Shown: positions 1-9,789, counted from the stretch's first letter. The stretch: 64,000 nt of DNA from Melioribacter roseus (GCA_020722005.1 DYLP01000003.1:1-64000), one strand, 5' to 3'. A program made the numbers and translations. Notes: generated by a model not told the origin, from the sequence alone.

Positions 1-83
1 AACTATGTTTTTTTATTTATATTGTTTTACCTTTTTAGAGTGAACTCATTTATATTAAGGAAATAGAATCTCGCCTGATTGAA

Positions 84-389
84 ATGGCAGGCGCATATAA
101 AGTACACAAACAAATTCCAATTTCTTCTGCCGACGGAACGCCAGCATATTCGATGCGTGTTTTTACACTTGAACCTACAGGATATACTCCCTACCATAGT
201 CACGATTATGAACATCTGAATTATGTAATAGAAGGATATGGTGTTCTGGTAGATAAAGAAGGACACGAGCATACATTAAAAGAGGGTGACTTTGCGCTGG
301 TACTTCCCAATGAATACCACCAGTATAAAAACATCTCTGAGAATACAAATTTTGTTTTCATTTGTGTAGTACCGAAACAATACGAGTGA
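84..389 (+). CDS. Small single-domain cupin protein
   Basis: A 101-residue protein made of one cupin beta-barrel. The metal-binding motif is visible as PYHSHDYEHLNYVIEGYG (about residues 33-50), followed by the second motif with a proline and histidine (LPNEYHQYKN). Such small cupins usually bind a divalent metal; no substrate can be named. The ATG at 84 has no nearby ribosome-binding site, and the open frame extends upstream to a stop at 36-38 with sequence that looks like the N-terminus usual in this family, so the true start may be a non-ATG codon between 48 and 78. It converges with the pduT-like gene with no spacer: TGA ends at 389 and the opposing stop begins at 390. Confidence 0.8.
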   Translation: MAGAYKVHKQIPISSADGTPAYSMRVFTLEPTGYTPYHSHDYEHLNYVIEGYGVLVDKEGHEHTLKEGDFALVLPNEYHQYKNISENTNFVFICVVPKQYE

Positions 390-935
390 TCATATCATCT
401 CGCTAAGCAATTCTTTGCGTGGTTTGGGAATAACAACTTTGTTGACGAGCAATCCTCTATCTGCAATTACCTTTGCGCCTGCATCGACTGCACTCTGAAC
501 TGCAGCGACTTCGCCCGTTAATGTGCAAAATGCTTTCCCACCAAGTGCCATAGCAAGACGAATTTCGATCAGTTTTACGCTTGCAGCTTTGACTGCTGCA
601 TCAGCTCCTTCAATCAAGGATGACACAGAAAACGATTCAATAATTCCGAGTGCTTCAAGCATGTCAACATTTGAATGACCAGCCAGTGCAGGGAAAATAT
701 CTTTATGAACATTCGGTATAACAAATGTATCAATTATTCCGAAAGATAATTGATTGACTGCGTTTTCCACAGCAGTTTCAACTTCTGCTACTTCACCTCC
801 GATAAGTACCATGTACTTCCCTGAGCAAATAGTGCGTGATAATATCAATTCTACGTTTGATGTTTTTAGCATTATATCTGCAGCTTGCATTCCCGCTGCA
901 ATACTCGTCATTTCAACTAATCCCAATGAGTTCAT
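390..935 (-). CDS. pduT: PduT-like tandem BMC-domain shell protein
   Basis: A 181-residue protein with two bacterial-microcompartment domains (about 1-90 and 95-181), the usual length for PduT, a trimeric shell protein. Cys37 in TICSGKY is at the position where PduT carries the cysteine that binds a [4Fe-4S] cluster in the central pore, so a redox or electron-conducting shell role is likely by homology. Its start shares one base with the stop of the pduS-like gene (TAATG), which implies coupled translation. No signature enzyme or other shell gene lies within the window, so the cargo pathway cannot be identified here. Confidence 0.9.
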   Translation of the reverse strand: MNSLGLVEMTSIAAGMQAADIMLKTSNVELILSRTICSGKYMVLIGGEVAEVETAVENAVNQLSFGIIDTFVIPNVHKDIFPALAGHSNVDMLEALGIIESFSVSSLIEGADAAVKAASVKLIEIRLAMALGGKAFCTLTGEVAAVQSAVDAGAKVIADRGLLVNKVVIPKPRKELLSEMI

Positions 936-2254
936 TATATCCCCTTTTCAATTATTATAAAATTATCTGTAATTTCTTTTATCACACCATCAATCGAAGC
1001 ATGAATTTTTGCTCCAACCTTATCGGGTTCGATATCGGCAACCAGCTCACCTTTGCTAACTTTTTGGTTTAATTTAACTACTGGTCTTGCTGGCTGACCA
1101 GCGTGTTGCTTGAGTAATAATTTTACGCGTTCTGGAGAAAATTTTATTTCTTCAAAAGGCGTTGGTCTGTCGTAATCTGTCAGTTGCAATTTTTTCATTA
1201 ACATTTTTAACGGGACTCTTCTCCCTTCTTTCATAGGATGAACTTTGACTTCTTTCGTTTGATTGTATCTAATACCATTTTTTCTCAAATAATCTTTACC
1301 CTGATTGCAGGCTTCTCGAGGATAGAGGTCTTCCGGACAAGCATAAAGCGAGCAGAGTCCACACGAACAACACAGGTCGGCATATTGATTCCAAACACTT
1401 TCTCCAGTTGTTGTGAATGCCAGCGATCGCATTACCTTATGAGGTTGAACGTCGTATCCCAGCAAATAACGCGGACAAAATTCGGTACAGTAACTGCATT
1501 GATCGCAGGCAGATTTTCCAATCCTGTTCATATCGTGAATTGGGCGTTCCATCCTGTTTATCAGATAATGATTTTTAGGAAGTATAATAATTCCGGCCGT
1601 GGTTTTGGTTACCGGTTCGTCTACATCAAATGTTAATTTTCCCATTAAAATACCACTGACGAAAATACCGTATTCATCCAGTGTAGTTCCACCAGCAAGT
1701 TCTATCAATTCTCTGAAGCTTGTCCCTAATGGCACGAAAAAAGATTTTGGATTTCTTACGGCACCCGTTACAGACAGGAATTTAAATGCAACTGGAATAT
1801 CTTCTACCGCATTTGATATATTGTAAAGAGTTTCAACATTATTAACAAGGCAACCCACATCTAAGGGTAATCCATGCGGAGGAATTAATCTCTTTGTAAC
1901 GGCGTAAACCAGCTCGTATTCATCACCCGCCGGATAAAAATCGCCTAATAGAGAAAGGTTAATCGAAGGATTTTTAATTGAGTCGGTAAACGAGTTAATA
2001 GCTTTTTTATTTTTTTCTTTGATGCCAATAAAAGTTTTTTTTGCTTCGACATGTTTTGCGAGATGCTCAATTCCTTCGATAATTTTTTCGGGAAAATGAA
2101 CCATTAGTTCGTAATCTTTGTGAATTAACGGTTCGCATTCAGCGCCATTTGCCAATAAAAATTCTACTTTGGATCTTGCCTTTATGTGGGAAGGAAAACC
2201 TCCGCCACCGGCGCCAACCACTCCAGCGTTAAAAATTTTTTCTACTAAATCCAT
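935..2254 (-). CDS. pduS: PduS/RnfC-like iron-sulfur flavoprotein (cobalamin reductase family)
   Basis: A 439-residue protein of the RnfC/NuoF-related PduS family. It shows the glycine-rich nucleotide/flavin segment GAGGGGFPSH (about 14-23) and ECEP (39-42), an SLBB-like stretch near 170-215, two ferredoxin-type cysteine sets (CDQCSYCTEFC at 250-260 and CCSCGLCSLYAC at 295-306), and a C-terminal lipoyl-like barrel ending FIIIEKGI. PduS reduces corrinoid cofactor inside Pdu microcompartments and partners PduT. The adjacency and TAATG overlap with the pduT-like gene supports an electron-transfer pair. Whether the substrate here is cobalamin or another carrier is not shown. The start overlaps the stop of the upstream phosphatase gene. 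Confidence 0.88.
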   Translation of the reverse strand: MDLVEKIFNAGVVGAGGGGFPSHIKARSKVEFLLANGAECEPLIHKDYELMVHFPEKIIEGIEHLAKHVEAKKTFIGIKEKNKKAINSFTDSIKNPSINLSLLGDFYPAGDEYELVYAVTKRLIPPHGLPLDVGCLVNNVETLYNISNAVEDIPVAFKFLSVTGAVRNPKSFFVPLGTSFRELIELAGGTTLDEYGIFVSGILMGKLTFDVDEPVTKTTAGIIILPKNHYLINRMERPIHDMNRIGKSACDQCSYCTEFCPRYLLGYDVQPHKVMRSLAFTTTGESVWNQYADLCCSCGLCSLYACPEDLYPREACNQGKDYLRKNGIRYNQTKEVKVHPMKEGRRVPLKMLMKKLQLTDYDRPTPFEEIKFSPERVKLLLKQHAGQPARPVVKLNQKVSKGELVADIEPDKVGAKIHASIDGVIKEITDNFIIIEKGI

Positions 2255-3489
2255 TATCCGTTCCTTTTTATTACAACAATGGTTTTATCGTCCTGATACT
2301 TGCTTTCACCTGTAGAAAATTTTATTACATCGTCAAGAATTGCGTAGGCAACATCTCTTGCAGTAAGATTCGAGTTCTTTTTGATTATGTCTGAAAGTCT
2401 CGACTCACCATAAAATTCATATTTGTTGTTGGCTGCTTCTGTAACACCGTCGGTATAAATAACAAGCAGATCATTTTTGTCGAAATTAATGCTATCGGTT
2501 TCATATTTAGAATTGGGAGCTGGACCGAGCAGCGGACCTGTTGAAGCTAATTTAATAAATGAATTCGTATTCTTTTTGTAGAATAAAGGAGGATTATGCC
2601 CTGCATTGGAATAAAGACAAAGTCCTTTTTTGTCGACAGACAATTCGCAATAAAATAGCGAGACGAATTTATCGTCGCTGAATATTTTATTGACAAGTTG
2701 ATTTAGTCTGAACATCATCGGCGAAATTTTTACCTGAAAAGTGGAAGCCATTCGCACTGCGCCAGAGATATACATTGCTTCGGCTGCTGCCGCAAGTCCT
2801 TTTGAAGCTGCGTCACCCACAACTATGCCAAGCCTCTCTTCGTCCTCGCCAATTTTTAAATAATCATAAAAATCACCGGCTACTGTTTCTGCAGGAATTG
2901 TAACTCCGAATATTTCATAAAAATGAAAATTGTATTGATGCTCTGGAAGTATACTCCTTTGTAACTCTTTTGCTTTGTCGATGTCTTTTATCAGATTTTT
3001 TCTTATTGCTGTTAGATATCGCTCACGCAATTTGGAAGTCAATACTGTGGCTAAGGCATTTAACGTATCCCGTAATTCTTCCCCTATTTGGTCGCTGTTA
3101 ACCGCCAAAAGATATTCGTAATATTTTTTACCGTTTACATTTATTTTCTTACCCACTCCCGATGCCGAATATCTGAAAATTCCTTTCGAAAGCAAAGTCA
3201 TATCGGTTTCATCTGCTAAGATGGTGCGTTCCTTTGCAATTTGTTCCAGAATAGGATTTTCTGTTATAGATAGCATATAATTTTCGGGAATTTTGGTCAA
3301 ATTTCCGATTTGCAATACCAATTTATAAGCAGCCGACGGGGAATCGAGTTTCCAGAGTCTTCCGCCGTTCAGGTTAAATTGCTCTTTGCTTACTATCTCT
3401 TCGAGAACGTATTTGAGCAGTTCGGTATCTGTTTTAAAATTTCCCGATGCAATCGTGTCAAAAGTCTTTATAAGTTTTTTCTGATCCAT
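2254..3489 (-). CDS. GAF-domain PP2C-type (SpoIIE/RsbU) protein phosphatase
   Basis: A 411-residue protein. The first 170 or so residues look like a GAF sensor domain (GGRLWKLD, AYKLVLQIGNL). They are followed by a helical linker with the typical AKELQRSILPE and a SpoIIE/RsbU phosphatase domain. Metal-binding aspartate motifs are intact: VAGDFYDY, GDAASKG, AGHNPP and TDGVTEA. Such enzymes dephosphorylate anti-sigma antagonists or other Ser/Thr-phosphorylated regulators. No STAS or anti-sigma kinase gene is beside it. Instead it lies between an M64 peptidase and the pduS-like gene, sharing stop/start bases with both (TAATG at each junction). The signal sensed is unknown. Confidence 0.88.
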   Translation of the reverse strand: MDQKKLIKTFDTIASGNFKTDTELLKYVLEEIVSKEQFNLNGGRLWKLDSPSAAYKLVLQIGNLTKIPENYMLSITENPILEQIAKERTILADETDMTLLSKGIFRYSASGVGKKINVNGKKYYEYLLAVNSDQIGEELRDTLNALATVLTSKLRERYLTAIRKNLIKDIDKAKELQRSILPEHQYNFHFYEIFGVTIPAETVAGDFYDYLKIGEDEERLGIVVGDAASKGLAAAAEAMYISGAVRMASTFQVKISPMMFRLNQLVNKIFSDDKFVSLFYCELSVDKKGLCLYSNAGHNPPLFYKKNTNSFIKLASTGPLLGPAPNSKYETDSINFDKNDLLVIYTDGVTEAANNKYEFYGESRLSDIIKKNSNLTARDVAYAILDDVIKFSTGESKYQDDKTIVVIKRNG

Positions 3490-4757
3490 TATTCGGAATA
3501 AAAATTAATTACTTTAATAATTGCTCTGCGGCATACCTCATTGAATTCGCTTGAACTGAACGACCTCATCAAACTGTTGAATGTAGGTCTGTAGACTCCT
3601 TTCGAAACATAACCCCCACCCTCAAACACACCAATTATATTCGAGTAGATTGAATCGCTGGGTGTTGGCACAGGTGTAGTTTTGTCGATTAACGATTTCC
3701 ATTTGGAATCAAAATTTACAAGCGTCGTAATATTAGGTTCCCACGGCTCTATATCAAGATTATAAAATTCATTATACGTAGTTGTATCTGCATACTCGTC
3801 TGCAAGTCCAGCTAATCCGTGACCGAATTCATGAACAAAAATTAATTTAGACAATCGATTGTCGGAAGCCGTAACGTTATAAAAATTATAAATTGCACCT
3901 CCACCGTATTTATTCGTATTGACTAAAATAAATATCTGATCATACGGAGCATTCGATGCAACGTCTCTTACACTGTAATAATCTTCAGTCATTAAATATC
4001 GTTCACTATCAAATGTATAAAATCTGGAATTGACAAGAGTATTTTTCCAGATATTTTCTACAGGAATATCAGTGCCGCTTTCTTCTGAAGGGGCTTCAAT
4101 TCCCCAGATGTTAATTTTTCCTCTTAGTTCAGAGAATGGTGAGAATTCAAAAAGATATTGGGTAAATCGGGAACAATCTTTATGAAATTTTTCCATTTCC
4201 CCTGCCGTGTAGCCTTCGGGTATGATAACTATATCAAGTTTTTTGTGATGCTCTCCGCTATAATGAACTTTGAAGGCTTCATATTTTTTCGATTGCTCTT
4301 TAATTATAAAATAATTATTCGGGTCGATTATATAAGAAAATTTATTTAAGAACTTACCATTGCGGTCCCTCTTGTCGATTTCGATTCTAACCTTTGACTT
4401 TGGATATGGAAAGGTAACAGAACATGTGAATGTTTTCACGACAGAGTCGGCTTCGTCGGTAGTTTGCCATTCTTGAAACAAGGTTGAAAAACCCCGTGAA
4501 TAGATTAACTTGTTGGAGTGAAAGTCATATACCTTGAAGAAATAATTTCCCCAAAAAAGCGTGTCGATTAAATTGACGTCTGAGCCGCCCCAATACTGTT
4601 CTTCTATTAATCTGTTAATAGAAATTATCTCATTGTTTTTATCGCCTGTTTCATAGAAATCAATACGTAATGTTTTATCCAGAAAATATTTGTTGAATTC
4701 CACTTGAGGATATAGCGATACAGAGAATACAAAAATGAAAAAAGCAATTTTTCTCAT
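3489..4757 (-). CDS. Secreted M64-family zinc peptidase (IgA-peptidase-like)
   Basis: A 422-residue protein with an N-terminal signal peptide (MRKIAFFIFVFSVSLYPQ). The zinc motif HEFGHGLAGLADEYAD near residue 309 fits the M64 pattern HExxH with a downstream DEY. An N-terminal beta-rich domain (about 20-160) precedes the catalytic part, which begins around DIVIIPEGYTAGE. Members of this family are exported metallopeptidases; the substrate here is unknown. Its stop overlaps the phosphatase start (TAATG) and its start lies 3 bp after pyrE, so it belongs to the same transcription run although its role seems unrelated to pyrimidine synthesis. Confidence 0.85.
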   Translation of the reverse strand: MRKIAFFIFVFSVSLYPQVEFNKYFLDKTLRIDFYETGDKNNEIISINRLIEEQYWGGSDVNLIDTLFWGNYFFKVYDFHSNKLIYSRGFSTLFQEWQTTDEADSVVKTFTCSVTFPYPKSKVRIEIDKRDRNGKFLNKFSYIIDPNNYFIIKEQSKKYEAFKVHYSGEHHKKLDIVIIPEGYTAGEMEKFHKDCSRFTQYLFEFSPFSELRGKINIWGIEAPSEESGTDIPVENIWKNTLVNSRFYTFDSERYLMTEDYYSVRDVASNAPYDQIFILVNTNKYGGGAIYNFYNVTASDNRLSKLIFVHEFGHGLAGLADEYADTTTYNEFYNLDIEPWEPNITTLVNFDSKWKSLIDKTTPVPTPSDSIYSNIIGVFEGGGYVSKGVYRPTFNSLMRSFSSSEFNEVCRRAIIKVINFYSE

Positions 4758-4760
4758 ATT

Positions 4761-5339
4761 TTATTTAATTTTTCTGGAACCTGGTTTTACGAGAGGTATT
4801 TTATTTTCATTACAAAGAGGGCATTCTTCAGGAAGATAAGATTTAACCTCAAGTTGCAATGTACTGAACTGAGGTACACCAAAGTTGACTTGATTATTGC
4901 TTCTGTCGACTATAAAGCCAACTCCGGCTACGATGCCACCTCCTTTTCTAACAATTTCCATTACCTCGAAAACAGAACCACCGGTAGTGACTACGTCTTC
5001 ACATACCAGATACCTTTTACCCGCTTCGATGTTGAAGCCTCTTCTGAGTATGAGAGCTTTTTCCTCGCGTTCGGCAAATATCGATTTCTTATTCAGTTGA
5101 CGCGCAACTTCCTGCCCTACAACAATTCCGCCAATTGCCGGTGAAATTACGATATCGATTTCGTAGTCTATGAAAAAATTTGCGATCATTCCCGAAATTA
5201 ATGAATTATATTCTGGATATTGAAGTACAAGTGCGCATTGAAAATATTGATTGCTATGTCTGCCAGAAGTCAATAGGAAATGACCTTCGAGCAGAGCTCC
5301 TGTTTTCAAAAAAACATTGAGAATTTCCTGTTTATCCAT
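4761..5339 (-). CDS. pyrE: Orotate phosphoribosyltransferase
   Basis: A 192-residue type I phosphoribosyltransferase that joins orotate to PRPP to give OMP in de novo pyrimidine synthesis. The PRPP-binding motif is seen as [14 protein letters not shown], with the flexible catalytic loop region around [12 protein letters not shown] and the N-terminal [13 protein letters not shown] typical of PyrE. A C-terminal CPLC motif is present. The start overlaps the end of phhB by 8 bp. No other pyr gene is nearby. Confidence 0.94.
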   Translation of the reverse strand: MDKQEILNVFLKTGALLEGHFLLTSGRHSNQYFQCALVLQYPEYNSLISGMIANFFIDYEIDIVISPAIGGIVVGQEVARQLNKKSIFAEREEKALILRRGFNIEAGKRYLVCEDVVTTGGSVFEVMEIVRKGGGIVAGVGFIVDRSNNQVNFGVPQFSTLQLEVKSYLPEECPLCNENKIPLVKPGSRKIK

Positions 5340-5622
5340 GAGAGTGTATTATATTTATTGAATGTGCAAGTTTAAAGTCATTTTCAGTAATACCGTTGAC
5401 GCTGTGGGTTTGTAGCGTCACTTCCACATTATTCCATCCGAATATTCTGATGTCTGGATGGTGGTCAATTTTTTCGGCTTCGATGGCTATCCTAACAACG
5501 AATGCAATTGCATCCGAGAAAGAATCGAGCTTAAAATTACGTTTCAAATTATTATTATCATAAGACCACCCTTCTATTGAGGACAGTCTTTCGATAATTG
5601 CTTTCTCGTCGAGTTTATTCAT
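5332..5622 (-). CDS. phhB: 4a-hydroxytetrahydrobiopterin dehydratase (PCD/DCoH family)
   Basis: A 96-residue protein with the pterin-4a-carbinolamine dehydratase signature: [19 protein letters not shown], then the [17 protein letters not shown] block that carries the third conserved histidine. The canonical enzyme recycles the pterin cofactor of aromatic amino-acid hydroxylases. No hydroxylase gene is visible in this window, and in many bacteria the protein is linked instead to molybdopterin or folate chemistry, so the physiological partner is open. It overlaps clpC by 8 bp and pyrE by 8 bp. Confidence 0.9.
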   Translation of the reverse strand: MNKLDEKAIIERLSSIEGWSYDNNNLKRNFKLDSFSDAIAFVVRIAIEAEKIDHHPDIRIFGWNNVEVTLQTHSVNGITENDFKLAHSINIIHSHG

Positions 5623-8176
5623 TAATTGGGTTTTCTTGTTCGCTGTTTTTTTCTTGTTTATCCGGATTTCTTAGATCGTCGTCTGCTTTGTCCTGAATTT
5701 CTTCATTTTCTTCCTGCGATTTTTTTTCAGGTACAAAATAAAGTTCATCGGTATTCTTTTTATGTTTTACAATGATCTTGTCGCCTTCTTTGAAATGACC
5801 CAGGAGCAATTCTTCTGCCAGCGGATCTTCGATATATTTTTGAATTGCACGTTTCAAAGGTCTCGCACCGAATTTGGGGTCGTACCCTTTTTCGGAAAGA
5901 AATTCAATTGCAGATTTGTGCAATTCGATATTCATCTTATTTTCCTGGATATTTTTAACCAGGTCTTTCATTTCAATGTTGATAATTTGCTTGATGTCTT
6001 CTTTATCGAGACTTCTGAAAACGATAGTTTCGTCAATCCTGTTTAGGAATTCAGGATTGAAGAGCTTCTTCATTGCGTCTTCAACAGTATTTTTTAATTT
6101 AGTATAAGCATCAGTTTCTGTAATATCGCCGAAACCAAATCCTCCGGTAACTTTAATATCTTTCGTACCAATATTCGAAGTCATAATGATTATAGTATTC
6201 TTAAAGTCGACTCTTCGGCCAAGACTGTCGGTCAAAACTCCATCGTCAAGAACTTGGAGAAGAATATTAAAGACGTCAGGATGAGCTTTTTCAATTTCGT
6301 CGAAAAGTACAACAGAATACGGTTTCCTTCTGACGCGTTCGGTTAATTGACCACCTTCTTCATATCCAACATATCCAGGAGGAGCCCCGACCAATCTGGA
6401 TACGGAAAATTTTTCCATATATTCGCTCATATCGATTCTAATAAGTGCATCTTCTGTGTCGAATAAGTAACGAGCAAGTTCTTTAGCTAATTCAGTTTTA
6501 CCAACGCCTGTTGGTCCCAGGAAAATGAATGTACCAATCGGTCTATTAGCACTTTTAAGACCAGCCCTGGTCCTGCGAATTGCTTTCGAAAGTTTTGAAA
6601 CGGCTTCGTCCTGTCCTACAATTCTTTGTTTAAGAGCTTCTTCCATCTTAAGAAGTTTTACGCTTTCAGCCTGAGCAACTCTAGTAGTTGGAATGCCAGT
6701 CATCATCGATACAACAGTTGCAATATCTTCTTCTGTAACGTCATAAATCATATCCTGAGTTTTGGCTTCCCACTCGCGTTTAGCAATTTCAAGGTCGGAC
6801 TGCAACTGGCGTTCTTTATCTCGTAATCGAGCTGCCTCTTCGTAATCCTGCTGCTTGACTACCTGGATTTTCTGTAATTTTACTTTTTCAATTTCTTCTT
6901 CGAGACGCAATATTTCTTCGGAAACGGTAAAATTACCCATATGAACGCGTGATCCTGCCTCGTCAATTACATCGATGGCTTTATCAGGCAAATGCCGGTC
7001 GGTTATATAACGTTCACTCAAACGTACGGCAGCTTCGATAGCTTCACGCGAATAACGTACATGATGATGTTCTTCGTATTTGAATTTAATGTTTTCGAGA
7101 ATTTCAATTGTCTCTTCTGGTGAAGGCGGGTCGACCATAACTTTCTGGAATCTTCTATCGAGGGCGCCATCGGTTTCAATATATTTTCTGTACTCGTCAA
7201 GAGTAGTAGCGCCAATGCATTGGATATCGCCACGTGCCAGTGCGGGTTTGAACATATTCGAAGCATCGAGCGAGCCGGAGGCACCACCTGCGCCAACTAT
7301 CGTATGTAATTCGTCGATAAATAAAATTACGTCGTCGGCTTTTTCGAGCTCGTTCATTAAAGCTTTCATTCTTTCTTCAAACTGGCCTCGGTATTTTGTA
7401 CCTGCTACTAATCCTGCCAGGTCGAGAGTAACAACGCGCTTGTCTTGTAGTATACGAGGCACTTTTCTTTGAACAATACGAAGAGCCAGCCCTTCGGCAA
7501 TAGCTGTTTTTCCAACGCCGGGCTCGCCGATCAGAACAGGGTTGTTCTTTTTCCTTCTACTCAATACCTGAGCAACGCGCTCAATTTCTTTTTCTCTACC
7601 GATAACCGGATCCAGCTTGTCTTCAAGAGCGAGTTTTGTTAAATCCCTGCCGAAATTGTCTAACACAGGTGTTTTAGTTTTTTCGACTTTCTTTGCGGTA
7701 AAAGGTTGTGCAAATGAAGTAGGAGTTTTATGAGTTTCTTTACTCGAAAGTATGTTATTCAATTCCGCTCTTACATTGTCGTAATTAACATTGAATTGAT
7801 GCAAAATTTGTGTAGCAATATTGTCTTCGTCCCTCAGGAGCGAAAGAAGTATATGTTCTGTTCCAATTACGTCGGATTTATAAATCTTGGATTCAATCTG
7901 CGTAATTTTCAACACTTTCTCGGCTTGTTTGGTAAGCGGGATATTACCAATTGTCAGGGTCCCGCCTGATGTTCTGACGGTATCTTCGATTGCCTTTTTC
8001 AATTTTACCAGGTCTACGCCAAGGTTTCTCAATATTTTTACGGCTACGCCCTCTCCTTCACGAATAATGCCCAGAAGCAGGTGTTCCGTGCCAATGTAAT
8101 CATGACCCAGTCTAAGTGCTTCTTCTCGACTTAATCGAATTACTTCCTGTACCCTTTCTGAAAAATTTCCTTCCAT
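5615..8176 (-). CDS. clpC: ClpC ATPase, Hsp100 unfoldase
   Basis: An 853-residue Hsp100 protein. An N-terminal double Clp-N repeat (about 1-145) is followed by AAA domain 1 (Walker [14 protein letters not shown]), a UVR coiled segment ([17 protein letters not shown]) and AAA domain 2 ([13 protein letters not shown]). A D2-small domain and an acidic tail follow. The UVR motif in the middle domain identifies ClpC rather than ClpA or ClpB. The segment GGFGFGDI sits where ClpP-docking loops lie, so it probably feeds ClpP. No ctsR, mcsA or mcsB gene is adjacent, unlike in Firmicutes. It is the first gene of the minus-strand run that ends with the pduT-like gene. Confidence 0.95.
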   Translation of the reverse strand: MEGNFSERVQEVIRLSREEALRLGHDYIGTEHLLLGIIREGEGVAVKILRNLGVDLVKLKKAIEDTVRTSGGTLTIGNIPLTKQAEKVLKITQIESKIYKSDVIGTEHILLSLLRDEDNIATQILHQFNVNYDNVRAELNNILSSKETHKTPTSFAQPFTAKKVEKTKTPVLDNFGRDLTKLALEDKLDPVIGREKEIERVAQVLSRRKKNNPVLIGEPGVGKTAIAEGLALRIVQRKVPRILQDKRVVTLDLAGLVAGTKYRGQFEERMKALMNELEKADDVILFIDELHTIVGAGGASGSLDASNMFKPALARGDIQCIGATTLDEYRKYIETDGALDRRFQKVMVDPPSPEETIEILENIKFKYEEHHHVRYSREAIEAAVRLSERYITDRHLPDKAIDVIDEAGSRVHMGNFTVSEEILRLEEEIEKVKLQKIQVVKQQDYEEAARLRDKERQLQSDLEIAKREWEAKTQDMIYDVTEEDIATVVSMMTGIPTTRVAQAESVKLLKMEEALKQRIVGQDEAVSKLSKAIRRTRAGLKSANRPIGTFIFLGPTGVGKTELAKELARYLFDTEDALIRIDMSEYMEKFSVSRLVGAPPGYVGYEEGGQLTERVRRKPYSVVLFDEIEKAHPDVFNILLQVLDDGVLTDSLGRRVDFKNTIIIMTSNIGTKDIKVTGGFGFGDITETDAYTKLKNTVEDAMKKLFNPEFLNRIDETIVFRSLDKEDIKQIINIEMKDLVKNIQENKMNIELHKSAIEFLSEKGYDPKFGARPLKRAIQKYIEDPLAEELLLGHFKEGDKIIVKHKKNTDELYFVPEKKSQEENEEIQDKADDDLRNPDKQEKNSEQENPINE

Positions 8177-8235
8177 AATTATTATCCTCTTTTTCTTTAA
8201 GTCTTAAACACTAAATCGTCTCAAATAGTTTCTTA

Positions 8236-8264
8236 AATATAAATATTGAAAATTCAGTTAGCAA
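8236..8264 (-). promoter_or_regulatory. Candidate sigma-70 promoter for the clpC run
   Basis: On the minus strand TTGCTA (8264-8259) and TATATT (8241-8236) are separated by 17 bases, close to the -35/-10 consensus (4/6 and 5/6 matches). It lies about 60 bases upstream of the clpC start. The region is AT-rich, so chance matches are possible. No CtsR-type or CIRCE-type inverted repeat is seen in the clpC/floA divergent region. Confidence 0.35.
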
Positions 8265-8371
8265 GGTAATACAAATTAATCTTTTTTTCGTTACTATTTC
8301 GTCTCGTTGGAATTGTAATAATCGGGGTGAATTTATATTTTGTAAAGGGATTAAAAAAAATTGGAGTTAAA

Positions 8372-9370
8372 ATGGAAGCTTTAACGGGGGTATCAATTAT
8401 AATTATTATAGCGATTGTTCTTTTCCTTATGATATTTTTTTATTTCGTTCCGATTGGACTTTACATAACAGCATATTTTTCGGGTGTCAAAGTAAAGATT
8501 TTCAAGGATTTGATTGGAATGCGTTTAAGGAAAGTTTCTCCTCAGGTAATTATCAGGAACTTAATCTCGGCTACAAAAGCGGGAATTGACCTCGATATAT
8601 CACTTCTCGAGGCTCATTATTTAGCAGGCGGAAATGTTACTAAAGTTGTCAATGCACTGATTTCGGCAAACAAGGCAAATCTTGACCTCGGTTTTGAAAA
8701 AGCCGCAGCTATCGATCTGGCGGGTAGAGATGTTCTCGAAGCGGTGAAAATGTCGGTAAATCCAAAAGTAATTGAAACTCCTCTTGTAGCCGCAGTCGCT
8801 AAAGACGGAATTCAATTGAAGGCTATTGCCAGAATAACCGTAAGGACGAATCTCGAACGACTTGTAGGCGGAGCAGGTGAAGCTACAATTTTAGCACGTG
8901 TTGGAGAAGGCATTGTTTCTACGATTGGTTCCAGTAATTCTCACAAAGAAGTTCTGGAAAATCCCGATAGTATCTCGAAAGTAGTTCTTTCCAAGGGGCT
9001 CGATGCAGGCACCGCCTTTGAAATTTTGTCAATCGATATTGCGGACGTTGATGTTGGTACTAATATCGGCGCAATTTTACAGACGGACCAGGCGGAAGCA
9101 GATTTGAAAGTTGCTCGCGCAAAAGCCGAAGAAAGACGAGCCGCTGCAGTTGCACTGGAACAAGAAATGACAGCCGAAGTTGCACGTATGCGCGCCAAGG
9201 TTGTCGAAGCAGAATCAGAAATTCCAAAGGCGATAGCCGATGCTTTCAGAAAAGGCAACCTCGGAGTTATTGACTATTACAACATAAAAAATATTCAAGC
9301 CGACACAGAAATGAGAGCTTCTATTGCCAAGCCTGAAGAAAGCAAAGATAAAAATAAAGAGCAGTCATAA
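8372..9370 (+). CDS. floA: Flotillin-like membrane scaffold protein FloA
   Basis: A 332-residue FloA/YqfA (UPF0365) protein. One N-terminal membrane segment ([18 protein letters not shown]) is followed by a PHB/SPFH-type domain and an Ala/Glu-rich coiled coil (about 230-310) that mediates oligomerisation. FloA organises membrane microdomains. I chose the ATG at 8372, not one 45 bases upstream, because GGAG lies 7 bases before it and the hydrophobic helix then starts in the family position. The usual partner gene nfeD is absent. The next gene overlaps by one base (TAATG). Confidence 0.92.
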   Translation: MEALTGVSIIIIIAIVLFLMIFFYFVPIGLYITAYFSGVKVKIFKDLIGMRLRKVSPQVIIRNLISATKAGIDLDISLLEAHYLAGGNVTKVVNALISANKANLDLGFEKAAAIDLAGRDVLEAVKMSVNPKVIETPLVAAVAKDGIQLKAIARITVRTNLERLVGGAGEATILARVGEGIVSTIGSSNSHKEVLENPDSISKVVLSKGLDAGTAFEILSIDIADVDVGTNIGAILQTDQAEADLKVARAKAEERRAAAVALEQEMTAEVARMRAKVVEAESEIPKAIADAFRKGNLGVIDYYNIKNIQADTEMRASIAKPEESKDKNKEQS

Positions 9371-9789
9371 TGGATAGTTTATTCGAAATATTGATTATCC
9401 TTTTTCTTATTTATTCCGTCGTCAGCTCGATATTTGCTGCAAGGGAAAAACAGGAGAATTCAAGTACGGGAGAAGAAAACTCCCCTCCTCCCGATTTATT
9501 TGAAGATTTATTCGGCTCAAAAATGCCACAGAAAACACAGGATGAGGACACATTTACCTGGAACCCAGAAGAAGAGTTTATTAATGTCAAAAAATCTGAA
9601 AGTACAAGTGCAATCCAGAAAGAAACGGTTGCTAAAACTCCAATAAAAAAATTAAAAGAAACATATCATGAAAAGACTACTATAAATAAGGCAGATTCAA
9701 TCCGTAAGAAAATGAAGAATCCCAGAACAATGCGAGAACTCTTTTTGATATCCGAAATTCTAAATAAACCGAAAGCTTTCCGAAGATAA
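9370..9789 (+). CDS. Small single-pass membrane protein of unknown function
   Basis: A 139-residue protein I do not recognise. Residues 4-24 are a hydrophobic segment (LFEILIILFLIYSVVSSIFAA). The remaining 115 residues are highly charged and low in hydrophobics, with a Pro/Asp-rich patch (PPPDLFEDLFG) and a Lys-rich C-terminal part ending in a short ordered motif (RTMRELFLISEILNKPKAF). It is translationally linked on both sides by TAATG overlaps, to floA upstream and to the helicase downstream. By position it could be a FloA-associated membrane adaptor, but this is a guess. Confidence 0.75.
   Translation: MDSLFEILIILFLIYSVVSSIFAAREKQENSSTGEENSPPPDLFEDLFGSKMPQKTQDEDTFTWNPEEEFINVKKSESTSAIQKETVAKTPIKKLKETYHEKTTINKADSIRKKMKNPRTMRELFLISEILNKPKAFRR

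Noticed and set aside
1-5000. A complete bacterial microcompartment operon
   Set aside because: Only one tandem-BMC shell gene and the PduS-like gene are present; no hexameric or pentameric shell genes and no signature enzyme occur in the window.
7018-7472. Long open frames opposite and beside clpC, on both strands
   Set aside because: They are antisense or shifted readings of a strongly conserved AAA+ gene, without ribosome-binding sites or family motifs.
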